Assembly: GCF_000223985.1 (NCBI RefSeq)
Contig: NZ_AFWV01000008.1
Span: 62,001-126,000, forward strand
Source of the DNA: Thiocapsa marina 5811
GTDB taxonomy: Bacteria > Pseudomonadota > Gammaproteobacteria > Chromatiales > Chromatiaceae
Length of the DNA stretch: 64,000 nt
Direction of reading: 5' to 3'
Part shown: piece by piece, positions 8,413-16,756 of the stretch
How the letters are laid out: every line of letters starts with the position of its first letter
How positions within the stretch are numbered: the stretch's first letter is position 1
Notes under the pieces: model-generated
What the model was told of the DNA's origin: nothing
The model's database searches: none
The model's input: the letters and a program-made list of their open reading frames with translations, nothing else
Made by a program: the position numbers and the translations under genes

Positions 8413-9621
8413 TCAGAACACCAGCTCGTTGGCCCCGAGAATGGCCATCAGGATCGAGATGATGATGCCCGCAACGACGACGCCGAGCCCGATGATGAGA
8501 ATCGGCTCGAGCAGCGTCAGCATACTCTGGACACTGTTGCGGGTCTCGCGATCGTAGATGCTCGCCACCTTGGCAAGCATGGCGTCGAGACTGCCGGACT
8601 CTTCGCCGACGCGGATCATTTGCAGCGCGAGATCCGGCAACACCTCGAGACGTGCCAAGGGTCCGGCGAGACCGCGGCCGTGCTTGAGGTCGTCGCCGGC
8701 CTCGTTGAGCAGCCCCGCGAGCTTGCGATTGGAGACCACCTCTTTGGCAAGCGTCAGGGCGCTGAGCAGGGGCAGACCGTTTTTCAGGAGCGTCGCCAGC
8801 GTGTGGCAGAGTCGGGCCGTCTCCATCTTCCAGATCAGATCGCCGAACAGCGGCACGCCAAGCACCTTATTGTCGAATCGATCGCGGACGATAGGATCCT
8901 GAAACCAGCGTTCCAACACCACCGCGATCAAGGCGATGACGACCAACATGGCCCACCAATAGTTGCGGAAGAGATCGCCGGTCGCGACCACGATCCGGGT
9001 CGGCAACGGCAGGGCCTCGCCCATGTCATCGAAGAGCACCGTAAACTGGGGCACCACGAAGACCAACAACATGATCACCGACAAGCCCGCGACCACCAAG
9101 AGGATGGAGGGATAGACCAGCGCGGAGGTGATCGTCTGGCGCAACTCCGCCACGCGCTCGAGATAATCGGCGAGTCGATTCAGGACCTGGTCCAGCGCGC
9201 CGCTGGCCTCGCCCGCGCGCACCATATTGACGTAGAGCCGGGGGAATTGCCCGTCCTGTAGGTCAAGCGCGCTGGAAAAGGTCGCGCCGCCGCGCACGCG
9301 ATCCTGCAGATCCGACAAGACCTGGATCAGGTGGTCCTCCTCGGTGAGCTCCACCAGGATCTGCAGCGATCGATCCAGGGTCATTCCGGCCTCGAGGAGC
9401 GTCGCCAGCTCGCGGGTCAGGATGCCGATCTCCTTTTGGTTGATGCGCCGACGTCGTGTCCGCACGAAGCGAGCGCGCAGCCCTGCCGAGGAGCGGGTCT
9501 CGATCGGGATCAATCCCTCCGACTGGAGCTGGCGAACCAGCGCGGCCTCGTCGACCGCCTCCTGCTCGCCCTCGACCGACTCTCCGTCGAGCTTGACCGC
9601 TTTGTAGAAATATTTCGGCAC
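8413..9621 (-). CDS. gspF: Type II secretion inner-membrane platform protein GspF
   Basis: Polytopic platform protein (402 aa) with two cytoplasmic helical domains and three membrane segments. The start is set at GTG 9621 (VPKYFYKAVKLDGE, the conserved GspF opening). A good ribosome site, AGAGGA, lies six bases upstream of it, and that site directly follows repeat element copy 2. An ATG-side extension to 9690 would run through the repeat. Family motifs seen: LTRELATLLEAGMTLDRSL, ALVYPSILL and the C-terminal EPILIIGLGVVVAGIIISIL. Confidence 0.92.
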   Translation of the reverse strand: MPKYFYKAVKLDGESVEGEQEAVDEAALVRQLQSEGLIPIETRSSAGLRARFVRTRRRRINQKEIGILTRELATLLEAGMTLDRSLQILVELTEEDHLIQVLSDLQDRVRGGATFSSALDLQDGQFPRLYVNMVRAGEASGALDQVLNRLADYLERVAELRQTITSALVYPSILLVVAGLSVIMLLVFVVPQFTVLFDDMGEALPLPTRIVVATGDLFRNYWWAMLVVIALIAVVLERWFQDPIVRDRFDNKVLGVPLFGDLIWKMETARLCHTLATLLKNGLPLLSALTLAKEVVSNRKLAGLLNEAGDDLKHGRGLAGPLARLEVLPDLALQMIRVGEESGSLDAMLAKVASIYDRETRNSVQSMLTLLEPILIIGLGVVVAGIIISILMAILGANELVF

Positions 9622-9633
9622 TTCAGTCCTCTG

Positions 9634-9720
9634 TTGAACCGCGTCCGGCGCAATGGGCACCGGGTGCGTACTGTATCGAGGTCGAAACACTCATTCGACC
9701 TAGTCGGGGACGCGGTTCAA
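9634..9720. repeat. Foldback repeat element copy 2 (gspE-gspF junction, next to gspF)
   Basis: An 87-bp segment with perfect 13-bp terminal inverted repeats, TTGAACCGCGTCC and GGACGCGGTTCAA. An inner hairpin is also visible (GGTCGAA and TTCGACC). On the minus strand its end runs straight into the gspF ribosome binding site. Confidence 0.7.
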
Positions 9721-9748
9721 GTGTTTGAAGATCGACTCGTGTTTTTCC

Positions 9749-9833
9749 TGAGCCGCGTCCAGCTCGGAGCCTTCGGGTGCAACCGAGCGTTGCTTCGAGA
9801 CACGACATAAGGAGTCGCTCGGGACGCGGCTCA
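9749..9833. repeat. Foldback repeat element copy 3 (gspE-gspF junction, at gspE stop)
   Basis: An 85-bp segment with perfect 12-bp terminal inverted repeats, TGAGCCGCGTCC and GGACGCGGCTCA. On the minus strand the first three bases are the gspE stop codon. It lies 28 bp from copy 2, so nearly the whole intergenic gap is repeat. Confidence 0.7.
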
Positions 9834-11711
9834 GTCGACGCTCGCCTCTTCGCCTGACTCGGCGACACGCAGCACCTCCTCGATCGTCGTGCGGCCGTCG
9901 AGCGCCTTTCGCAGGCCGTCCAGGTACATGGTTTCCATACCCTCGGCGACGGCGATGCGACGGATCTCGGTCGCGGTCGCATGATTCAAAACGGCCTTGC
10001 GGACCTGATCCGTCATCAGCAGAACCTCGGTAATGACCAGACGGCCGCGATAGCCGGTTCCGTTGCACGCATCGCAGCCGACGGCTCGATGCAGCTCGAC
10101 ATCCTCCGGCGCCGCTCCGAGGGCGGCAAAACGCGCCGCCAGCTCCGGGATCGCCGGGTAGGACTCCCGACAATGCGGGCAGAGCTTGCGCACCAGGCGC
10201 TGGGCGAGGATCCCGTTGATCGTGGAGGTCAGCAGATAGTCCTCCACACCCATCTCGAGCAGGCGTGTCACGCCGCTGGCGGCGTCGTTGGTATGGAGGG
10301 TCGAGAGCACGACATGCCCGGTGAGAGCCGACTGGACGGCGATTCGGGCGGTCTCGAGGTCGCGCATCTCGCCGACCATGATGACGTCTGGATCTTGCCG
10401 CACGATGGCGCGCAGGGCGCTGGCGAAGGTCATGCCGATCGCGCTCTTGACCTGGATCTGGTTGATCCCGGCCAACTGGTACTCCACGGGATCCTCGACC
10501 GTGATGATCTTACGCTCCTCGGTGTTCATCCGGCTGAGCGCAGTGTATAGGGTTGTGCTCTTACCTGAGCCGGTCGGTCCGGTCACCAGCAGGATGCCGT
10601 AAGGTTTCTCGAGGATCAGCCTGAGGCGCTCGCGCGGCGAGCCGTCGAACCCGAGTGCGTCCAGGTCGAAGCGCACGCTCTCCTTGTCGAGCAGACGCAT
10701 GACGACGCTCTCGCCGAACATGGTCGGAACGGTGGAGACACGCAGGTCCAGCTCCCGTCCCTGGATTCGGATCGGGATACGCCCGTCTTGAGGCAGGCGC
10801 CGCTCGGCGATATTGAGCTTGGCCATGATCTTGACGCGCGAGATCACCGCCGCAGTTGACCGCACCGGCGGGGCATCGACCTCTTTGAGGATCCCGTCGA
10901 CGCGGTAACGCACCTTGAGCTCGTCGGAGAAGGGCTCGATGTGGATGTCCGATGCACGCGACTCGAGGGCCTTTTGAATGAGCTGGTTGACCATCCGGAT
11001 GACCGGCGCCTCGCTGGCGAGGTCCTTGAGGTGCTCGATATCCTCCTCGTCGAAATCGCCGAGCGCCCCCTCGACGCTCTCCGGCGCCTCTTCGACCTTC
11101 TCGTAGAGGCGCTCGAGGGCCAGCTCGATCTCGCTCGGCAACCCCACAAGCGCCTTCACGGGTTTGCCCGCCGCCATCTGCATGGCCTCGACCGCGAACC
11201 GATCGATCGGATGGGCGAACGCGACTTGGATGCTGTCCCCATCCTCGGACAAGGGGAGCACCTTCGCGTCCTTGAGAAACCGCAGACTGAAGAGATCCTC
11301 GCGCAACGGCTCGGACGGGAAGGTGCTCGCGTCGGTCAGGGGAAGCTCGAGTACGTCGGACATCGCCTGTGCCATGTCGCGCTCGGAGATGAGTCCCAAG
11401 CGGACAAGCATCGGCAGGAGCGGATCGCCCGCCTCGTCGGCGAGACGCCGCGCCCGCGCGAGATCGCCCGGCGAGAGTTTCCCCGACGCGTGCAGGTGGG
11501 CGACGACCCGCCCCTCCGGCGGGGGTTCCGGTTGCAGGTTCGACGGGGCCTCCGAGGCGCCGGCCGTGTCGGACTCCGCGGAAGCGGTGGCCGAGGCAAG
11601 AGGGGAGCCGGGGCGGGCAGCGAGCATGTGCAACCCGGAAGACAGCTCGTCGAGGTCGTCGCGCCTCGCGCTGATGCTCGGTGCCTCGTCGAGGACGGCG
11701 TCGTCATGCAT
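9831..11711 (-). CDS. gspE: Type II secretion ATPase GspE
   Basis: Cytoplasmic hexameric ATPase (626 aa) that drives pseudopilus assembly through GspL/GspF. After a Ser/Ala/Pro-rich N-tail it has the N1/N2 domains (from about residue 70), then the ATPase core: Walker A GPTGSGKSTTL near residue 380, the Asp-box region ITVEDPVEYQL, a Walker B region (PDVIMVGEMRD) and the tetracysteine zinc site (CPHC ... CDAC). Met at 11711 is chosen because GGAG lies eight bases upstream; the ATG at 11717 abuts it. The start lies within 8 bp of, and overlaps, the end of the sugar dehydratase gene upstream. Confidence 0.95.
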   Translation of the reverse strand: MHDDAVLDEAPSISARRDDLDELSSGLHMLAARPGSPLASATASAESDTAGASEAPSNLQPEPPPEGRVVAHLHASGKLSPGDLARARRLADEAGDPLLPMLVRLGLISERDMAQAMSDVLELPLTDASTFPSEPLREDLFSLRFLKDAKVLPLSEDGDSIQVAFAHPIDRFAVEAMQMAAGKPVKALVGLPSEIELALERLYEKVEEAPESVEGALGDFDEEDIEHLKDLASEAPVIRMVNQLIQKALESRASDIHIEPFSDELKVRYRVDGILKEVDAPPVRSTAAVISRVKIMAKLNIAERRLPQDGRIPIRIQGRELDLRVSTVPTMFGESVVMRLLDKESVRFDLDALGFDGSPRERLRLILEKPYGILLVTGPTGSGKSTTLYTALSRMNTEERKIITVEDPVEYQLAGINQIQVKSAIGMTFASALRAIVRQDPDVIMVGEMRDLETARIAVQSALTGHVVLSTLHTNDAASGVTRLLEMGVEDYLLTSTINGILAQRLVRKLCPHCRESYPAIPELAARFAALGAAPEDVELHRAVGCDACNGTGYRGRLVITEVLLMTDQVRKAVLNHATATEIRRIAVAEGMETMYLDGLRKALDGRTTIEEVLRVAESGEEASVD

Positions 11712-13599
11712 CGGCATTTCTCCGGTCTTGGACGGCCTCGGTCGACAGGGTTTCGACGCGCGGCTCAGGGTGCCATTCCGGCAGCATCGCCCGCAAGATG
11801 CTTACCATCGCGGCGTGTTCATCCGCGGCCGCAGCCTGCTCGAGTGCCGCAACGCCTTGCTCGGGCGCGGCTGCGATGAGTCCGCCGTTCCCCTTGGCCA
11901 CGCGAATCTTTGGATGACGCGTCGCGACAAGATCCTCGGAGTCATAGAAGAGCTCTTCGTAGAGTTTCTCCCCGGGACGCAAGCCAATGTAGTGAATGGA
12001 AATCTCCTCGCCCGGCTCGCGCCCGGAGAGTCGGATCATCTGCTCGGCAAGATACCTGATCTTCACCGGCTCGCCCATGTCCAACACGAAGATCTCCCCT
12101 CCGTCTCCGATCACCGCGGCCTGCATGATCAGCTGGCACGCCTCGGGGATGGTCATGAAGAACCGCTCGATGTCCGGGTGGGTCACCGTGACTGGTCCGC
12201 CGTGCTCGATTTGGCGACTGAACAGAGGCACCACGCTGCCCGCGGATCCGAGAACATTGCCGAATCGCACGGTGATGTAGCGACACGCGGATTCCTGATC
12301 CAAGGCCTGACAGATCGCCTCCGCCACGCGCTTGGTGGCACCCATGACATTGGCGGGGTGCACGGCCTTGTCGGTCGAGATCAAGACGAAGCGCTCGCAT
12401 GCCCAGCGTGAGGCGGCCTCCGCGACAACACGGGTCCCGACCACGTTGTTGCGCACCGCCGCACGGATCTGATCCTCGAGCATCGGGACGTGTTTGTAGG
12501 CTGCGGCATGGAAGATGATCTGCGGACGTTCGGCCGCAAAGACCGCATCCAGACCGGCGGCATCGGCCACGTCCAAGAGGTAGCGCGTGAAGCACAGGCT
12601 CGGATAGCGCTCGACCAGCTCCATCTCGATGCGGTAGAGGTTGTACTCGCCGTTGTCGACCAGGATCAAGCGAGACGGAAGGGCCGCGGCGATCTGTCGT
12701 ACCAGCTCCGAGCCGATGGAACCGCCGGCACCCGTGACCAGAACAGCGCGTGCGGAGAGTCCCGCGCGGATCCCCTCCCAGTCCAGACTGACGGGATCGC
12801 GCCCCAGCAGATCCTCGATCGAGACAGGCCGCAGCTGACTGATGCTGACCTGCCCGGTCATGAGATTACGCAGCTCCGGGACGGTACGGAACGGCCGACC
12901 GGTGCCTTCGCACAACTCGACCAGGCGGCGCATTTCCTTGGCCGTCGCGCTTGGAACGGCCAACATCAGGAGATCGATGTCCTCGCGTGCGACGAGCTCC
13001 GGAATCGCCGCGGTCCGCCCGATTACGGGGACACCGTGAACCTCGCCGCCCTGTCGACGCGGCTTGTCGTCGACGAAGCCCACCGGGAAATAGGATCGGC
13101 TCGCATCGCGAAGCATGTCGCGCACCAACATCTCGCCTGCACGCCCGGCCCCCACGATCAGGACACGCTGCCCGGAGCTCAAGTTGAGTCGGTGGTCCTT
13201 CATCCAGCGATACAGCAGGCGTGGACCGGCCAACAGGATCACCTGAAGCCCCAGAAAGAGCACGGGCACGGATCGCGGGATCAGCTCGGTGCGGTTCAGA
13301 ATGAAGAGCGTGACCACCACCAGCACCGTCCCGGCGACCGCGGCCTTCACGATGCGCACCAGATCGGGGAGCGACGCGAACCGCCACACCCCCCGATAGA
13401 GCCCGAACATCCAGAAGACGGTGCCTTGAATCACCAGGACCCAAGGCAAGGAGTTGAACGCACTGTCGACGAATTCCGGCGGGATTCGACCGAGATTGAA
13501 CCGCAGCCAATAGGCGGCGAGCCAGGCCACCGGGATCATGAGGAGATCGTGCGAGAAGGCGGCGGTACGCGAGCGCAGGCGGTCGAGCAGCGGATTCAT
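11704..13599 (-). CDS. Membrane-bound nucleotide-sugar 4,6-dehydratase (WbpM/CapD family)
   Basis: A 631-aa two-domain enzyme. Four N-terminal membrane segments (to about residue 125) precede a first Rossmann domain (VLIVGAGRAG, about 146) and a catalytic SDR domain (VLVTGAGGSIGSE, about 286). The active-site region shows LISTDK and, instead of the usual Tyr-x3-Lys, Met419-x3-Lys423. That is the SMK triad known for WbpM-type UDP-GlcNAc 4,6-dehydratases. The likely role is supply of a deoxy-sugar for O-antigen, capsule or protein glycans. It overlaps the transferase gene upstream (ATGA) and gspE downstream, so it is probably cotranscribed with the secretion operon. Confidence 0.88.
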   Translation of the reverse strand: MNPLLDRLRSRTAAFSHDLLMIPVAWLAAYWLRFNLGRIPPEFVDSAFNSLPWVLVIQGTVFWMFGLYRGVWRFASLPDLVRIVKAAVAGTVLVVVTLFILNRTELIPRSVPVLFLGLQVILLAGPRLLYRWMKDHRLNLSSGQRVLIVGAGRAGEMLVRDMLRDASRSYFPVGFVDDKPRRQGGEVHGVPVIGRTAAIPELVAREDIDLLMLAVPSATAKEMRRLVELCEGTGRPFRTVPELRNLMTGQVSISQLRPVSIEDLLGRDPVSLDWEGIRAGLSARAVLVTGAGGSIGSELVRQIAAALPSRLILVDNGEYNLYRIEMELVERYPSLCFTRYLLDVADAAGLDAVFAAERPQIIFHAAAYKHVPMLEDQIRAAVRNNVVGTRVVAEAASRWACERFVLISTDKAVHPANVMGATKRVAEAICQALDQESACRYITVRFGNVLGSAGSVVPLFSRQIEHGGPVTVTHPDIERFFMTIPEACQLIMQAAVIGDGGEIFVLDMGEPVKIRYLAEQMIRLSGREPGEEISIHYIGLRPGEKLYEELFYDSEDLVATRHPKIRVAKGNGGLIAAAPEQGVAALEQAAAADEHAAMVSILRAMLPEWHPEPRVETLSTEAVQDRRNADA

Positions 13600-14642
13600 G
13601 TCGGCTCCGTCGAGGCGGTGCGCTCGACCAGTCGTACCTTAAAATGGATCAAAGCATAGATCATCGTCCAAGCCCCGATCACCAGCCACTGCTCATGCGG
13701 CGGGAGGCCCGGGGAGGCCACCGCGCAGGCGGCTGCGGCGGCCATGATCGGATAGGCGTGCAGGAGAGTGCGACGGTGCGTCCATCCGGCCAGAACCAAG
13801 CGCTGGTAGTGATGTTGGCGATGCGGCTCCCAGATGCGCTCGCGCCGCGCCAGACGGGCCAGCAGGGTCCAGGTGGCATCAAGGATGAATGGCGAGAAGG
13901 CGAGCCAGGCGCTCCACAGCGGAAAGAGTCCGAGATGGGTACCCCATAGCGAGAAGGCGGCCACGAACAACCCCAGGCTCGACGAGCCCGCGTCGCCCAG
14001 GAAGATGCGTGCCGGCGGAAAATTACCGGTCAGAAACCCGGCGCTCGCAACGGCGACACAGGCCGACGCCAGCGCGAAGAGCGCTTCACCGCCGGACCAG
14101 CCCAGGATTGCGAACGCGGAGAATCCGAACAGCGCCATCCCTGCGGCGAAGCCGTCCATCCCGTCCATGAAGTTGTAGAGATTGATAAGCCAGACGACAT
14201 AGACCAGCGTGAGCACCGCAGCAACCCAGCCCGGAAAGACCAGGACCCAGCCCGGCAGATCCAGCACGTCCCAGTGCAGCCCGCCGCCGATCAATAGGAC
14301 GGCTGCGCCGACCTGGGCAAGGAGTCTCAGACGACGCGAGACCTCGCCCAGGTCGTCGAGGAAGGCGATCGCCGCGACCGGGAACGCGGCTGCGGCGATC
14401 CAGCCCAGCTCGGGGGCGGAGATCCCCAAGATGGCCAAGACCGCGAGCGGCGCGCCCACGCCGAGCAGAACGGCCAGACCGCCGCTGCGAGGCACCGGGG
14501 AGCTGTGCAGCGAGCGCGCATTGGGGTAATCGAGCGGCCCGCGTCCGGCTGCCCCGTGCGAGGCCAACCAGCGCGTTGCCGACATGCTCAGCAACAACGA
14601 GGCGAGTGCTGCGGCAGCCGAGATCGGCGTATCGAGGGGCAT
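13596..14642 (-). CDS. Glycosyltransferase family 4 / WecA-like undecaprenyl-phosphate sugar-phosphate transferase
   Basis: Polytopic membrane enzyme of 348 aa in the MraY/WecA superfamily, which moves a sugar-1-phosphate from UDP-sugar to undecaprenyl phosphate. Visible motifs: PRSGGLAVLLG near the N-terminus, the Asp-rich FLDDL, NLYNFMDGMDGFA (catalytic Asp/Asn motif), FLGDAGSSSLGLF, and a His-rich loop WEPHRQHHYQRL near the C-terminus. Paired with the WbpM-like dehydratase it resembles the WbpL/WbpM couple of O-antigen loci. It is the first gene of this minus-strand run. Confidence 0.88.
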   Translation of the reverse strand: MPLDTPISAAAALASLLLSMSATRWLASHGAAGRGPLDYPNARSLHSSPVPRSGGLAVLLGVGAPLAVLAILGISAPELGWIAAAAFPVAAIAFLDDLGEVSRRLRLLAQVGAAVLLIGGGLHWDVLDLPGWVLVFPGWVAAVLTLVYVVWLINLYNFMDGMDGFAAGMALFGFSAFAILGWSGGEALFALASACVAVASAGFLTGNFPPARIFLGDAGSSSLGLFVAAFSLWGTHLGLFPLWSAWLAFSPFILDATWTLLARLARRERIWEPHRQHHYQRLVLAGWTHRRTLLHAYPIMAAAAACAVASPGLPPHEQWLVIGAWTMIYALIHFKVRLVERTASTEPT

Positions 14643-14696
14643 GATCCTTGTTGTCCTGGGCTCACCGTGATCCGGGCCGGCGGCTTCGGTCTCCGG

Positions 14697-15251
14697 TCAG
14701 AGTGTTCGAACCAATCCGCGCTCGACCTGGTCGCGCGATTCGCGCCCGAGCAAGAGCTCGATGAGTTGCAGAGCGAAGTCCATTGCCGTACCGGGGCCGC
14801 GCGAGGTCACGATGAGTGAGTCGACAACCACCGGCGCATCGCTCAGCCTGACCTTCGGAAAGGCTTCGGGATCGACTGCACCGGGGTAGGCGGTCGCCGA
14901 TCGCCCGTCGAGCAAACCTGCGCCCGCGAGGACCTTGGGGGCGGCACAGATCGCCGCGATGTAGCGTTGCGCCGCATGTTGACTGCGAAGCAACGCGATG
15001 ATTCGCGGATCCGCGGCAAGATGGTCGGCCCCGGGGAGGCCGCCCGGCAGGACGACCATATCGAAGGTTCGCCCGAGGACATCGTCGAGCCGGGTGTCGG
15101 CGATCAAGAGGGTGCCCCGGCTTGCGGTCACCGGACGATTGTCGAGCCCGGCCGTGACGACATCGATTCCGGCGCGGCGCAGCAGGTCGATGATCGTGAC
15201 GGCCTCGAGCTCTTCGCATCCCTGAGCTAGGGGGACGAGTACGCTTGGCAT
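14697..15251 (-). CDS. DJ-1/PfpI family protein (YajL-like)
   Basis: Small cytosolic protein of 184 aa with the DJ-1 fold. It has the conserved acidic site QGCEELEAV near the N-terminus and the nucleophile elbow AAICAAPKVL with the reactive Cys at about residue 103. Family members act in oxidative or electrophile stress; the exact substrate cannot be read from sequence. It is unlinked in function to its neighbours and separated by about 50 bp on each side. Confidence 0.88.
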   Translation of the reverse strand: MPSVLVPLAQGCEELEAVTIIDLLRRAGIDVVTAGLDNRPVTASRGTLLIADTRLDDVLGRTFDMVVLPGGLPGADHLAADPRIIALLRSQHAAQRYIAAICAAPKVLAGAGLLDGRSATAYPGAVDPEAFPKVRLSDAPVVVDSLIVTSRGPGTAMDFALQLIELLLGRESRDQVERGLVRTL

Positions 15252-15307
15252 GATCGACTCCGATGTTGACAGAAAACGCCTCGGGGGACCTCACTCGAAC
15301 GAACGGC

Positions 15308-16666
15308 TCAAGGAGTGCCCAGCCGTCCGAAAATATTCAATGCCTTTAAAACGTTGAGTGCTTCCGCCAGTTGAAAGTCCTCCGCGACGAGCGACGCCTT
15401 TTCGGCATCGTCCTCGGATGCGGACTCCTCGGCCTCGTCCTCGAGGTGACGAATGAGATCGGACTCCTTTAGATCCTCCACGCCGTTCCCCGCTAACGGT
15501 TTGAACTCCCCGCGCTCGAGCTCGATGTCCGGGGTGATGCCTTGGGCTTGAATCGACCGCCCGGAGGGCGTGAAGTAGCGAGCGGTCGTGAGCTTGAGGG
15601 CGGTTGTGTCGTCGATCGGCACGATGGTCTGGACGGAGCCCTTACCGAAGGTTTGATTGCCCATGACGATGGCGCGTTTGTGGTCCTGCAGGGCACCGGC
15701 GACGATCTCGGATGCCGAGGCGCTGCCGCCGTTGACCAGAACGACGATCGGAGCACCGGACAGGACGTCATCCGGTCCGGCCTGAAATTGGAGCTTGCTG
15801 TCGTCCTGCCGACCCTTGGTATAGACGATCAGTCCACCGGTGAGGAAGGCGTCGCTCACCCCGACCGCGCTGTTGAGCACCCCGCCGGGGTTGTTGCGCA
15901 GGTCGAGCACAAGACCTTGCAGCGTGCCGTCGTTGGCCGCCTTGAGCGTTTCGACCGCGGCCAAGACATCCTCGGTCGTGCGCGATTGGAAGTGCGAGAC
16001 GCGGATGTACCCGAAGCCGGGCTCCAAGGTGCGGCTGCGCACGCTCGCGACCTGAATGATCGCCCGCTCGAGCGTGACGTCGAACGGGCGCTCGTCGCCG
16101 GAACGCACGATCGTGAGCTCGATGCTCGTGCCGGGCTCGCCCCGCATCAAGGTCACGGCATCGTTCAGGCTCATCCCCTTGACCGGCTTTTGGTCGATGC
16201 GCACGATGGTATCGCCGGACTGTAGTCCGGCACGTTGAGCCGGGGTGTCGTCGATCGGTGCGATCACCTTGACGAAGCCGTCTTCCATTCCGACCTCGAT
16301 CCCCAGACCCCCGAACTCTCCGCGGGTGCCGACCTGCAGCTCCTGGAACTCATCGTTGTCCAGATAAGCCGAGTGGGGGTCGAGACCTGCGAGCATGCCG
16401 CGGATCGCGCCTTCCAGAAGGGACTTGTCCTCGACCCCCTCGACGTATTCCTCCTTGATGCGTCCGAAGACCTCCGCAAAGGTTCGCAGGTCGCGCAGCG
16501 GGAGTGCATTCTCGGCCGCGGCCGGCGTCGGCTCGGCTTCTGGAATATCCGGGTTCTCGACCGTCTCGGCGAACGCTCGATCGCCACCCGCGCCCGGCCA
16601 GACGAGACAAATTCCGAGAATCAGGGTCGAGGCAAAGGATAGGGGTCGGGTCATGGCATGCATCAT
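15308..16666 (-). CDS. Carboxyl-terminal processing protease (S41, CtpA/Prc family)
   Basis: Exported serine protease of 452 aa. A signal peptide (SFASTLILGICLVWPGAGG) leads to the N-terminal region, a PDZ domain (about 95-180, FVKVIAPIDDTPAQRAGLQSG) and the S41 catalytic core with GGSASASE (nucleophile Ser) and QTFGKGSVQT (general-base Lys). The C-terminal tail is acidic. The pairing with an envC-like gene upstream is the common gammaproteobacterial arrangement, pointing to cell-wall or periplasmic protein turnover. The start may be the second or third Met (within 12 bp). Confidence 0.92.
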   Translation of the reverse strand: MMHAMTRPLSFASTLILGICLVWPGAGGDRAFAETVENPDIPEAEPTPAAAENALPLRDLRTFAEVFGRIKEEYVEGVEDKSLLEGAIRGMLAGLDPHSAYLDNDEFQELQVGTRGEFGGLGIEVGMEDGFVKVIAPIDDTPAQRAGLQSGDTIVRIDQKPVKGMSLNDAVTLMRGEPGTSIELTIVRSGDERPFDVTLERAIIQVASVRSRTLEPGFGYIRVSHFQSRTTEDVLAAVETLKAANDGTLQGLVLDLRNNPGGVLNSAVGVSDAFLTGGLIVYTKGRQDDSKLQFQAGPDDVLSGAPIVVLVNGGSASASEIVAGALQDHKRAIVMGNQTFGKGSVQTIVPIDDTTALKLTTARYFTPSGRSIQAQGITPDIELERGEFKPLAGNGVEDLKESDLIRHLEDEAEESASEDDAEKASLVAEDFQLAEALNVLKALNIFGRLGTP

Positions 16667-16756
16667 GGAATCACGTCGGTTGGGGCCGGCCCGCAGCTAG
16701 GAGGGCCGTGCGGAGCGAGGCCGTGCACATCCGACCCGCGATTGCGGGACGATAGG

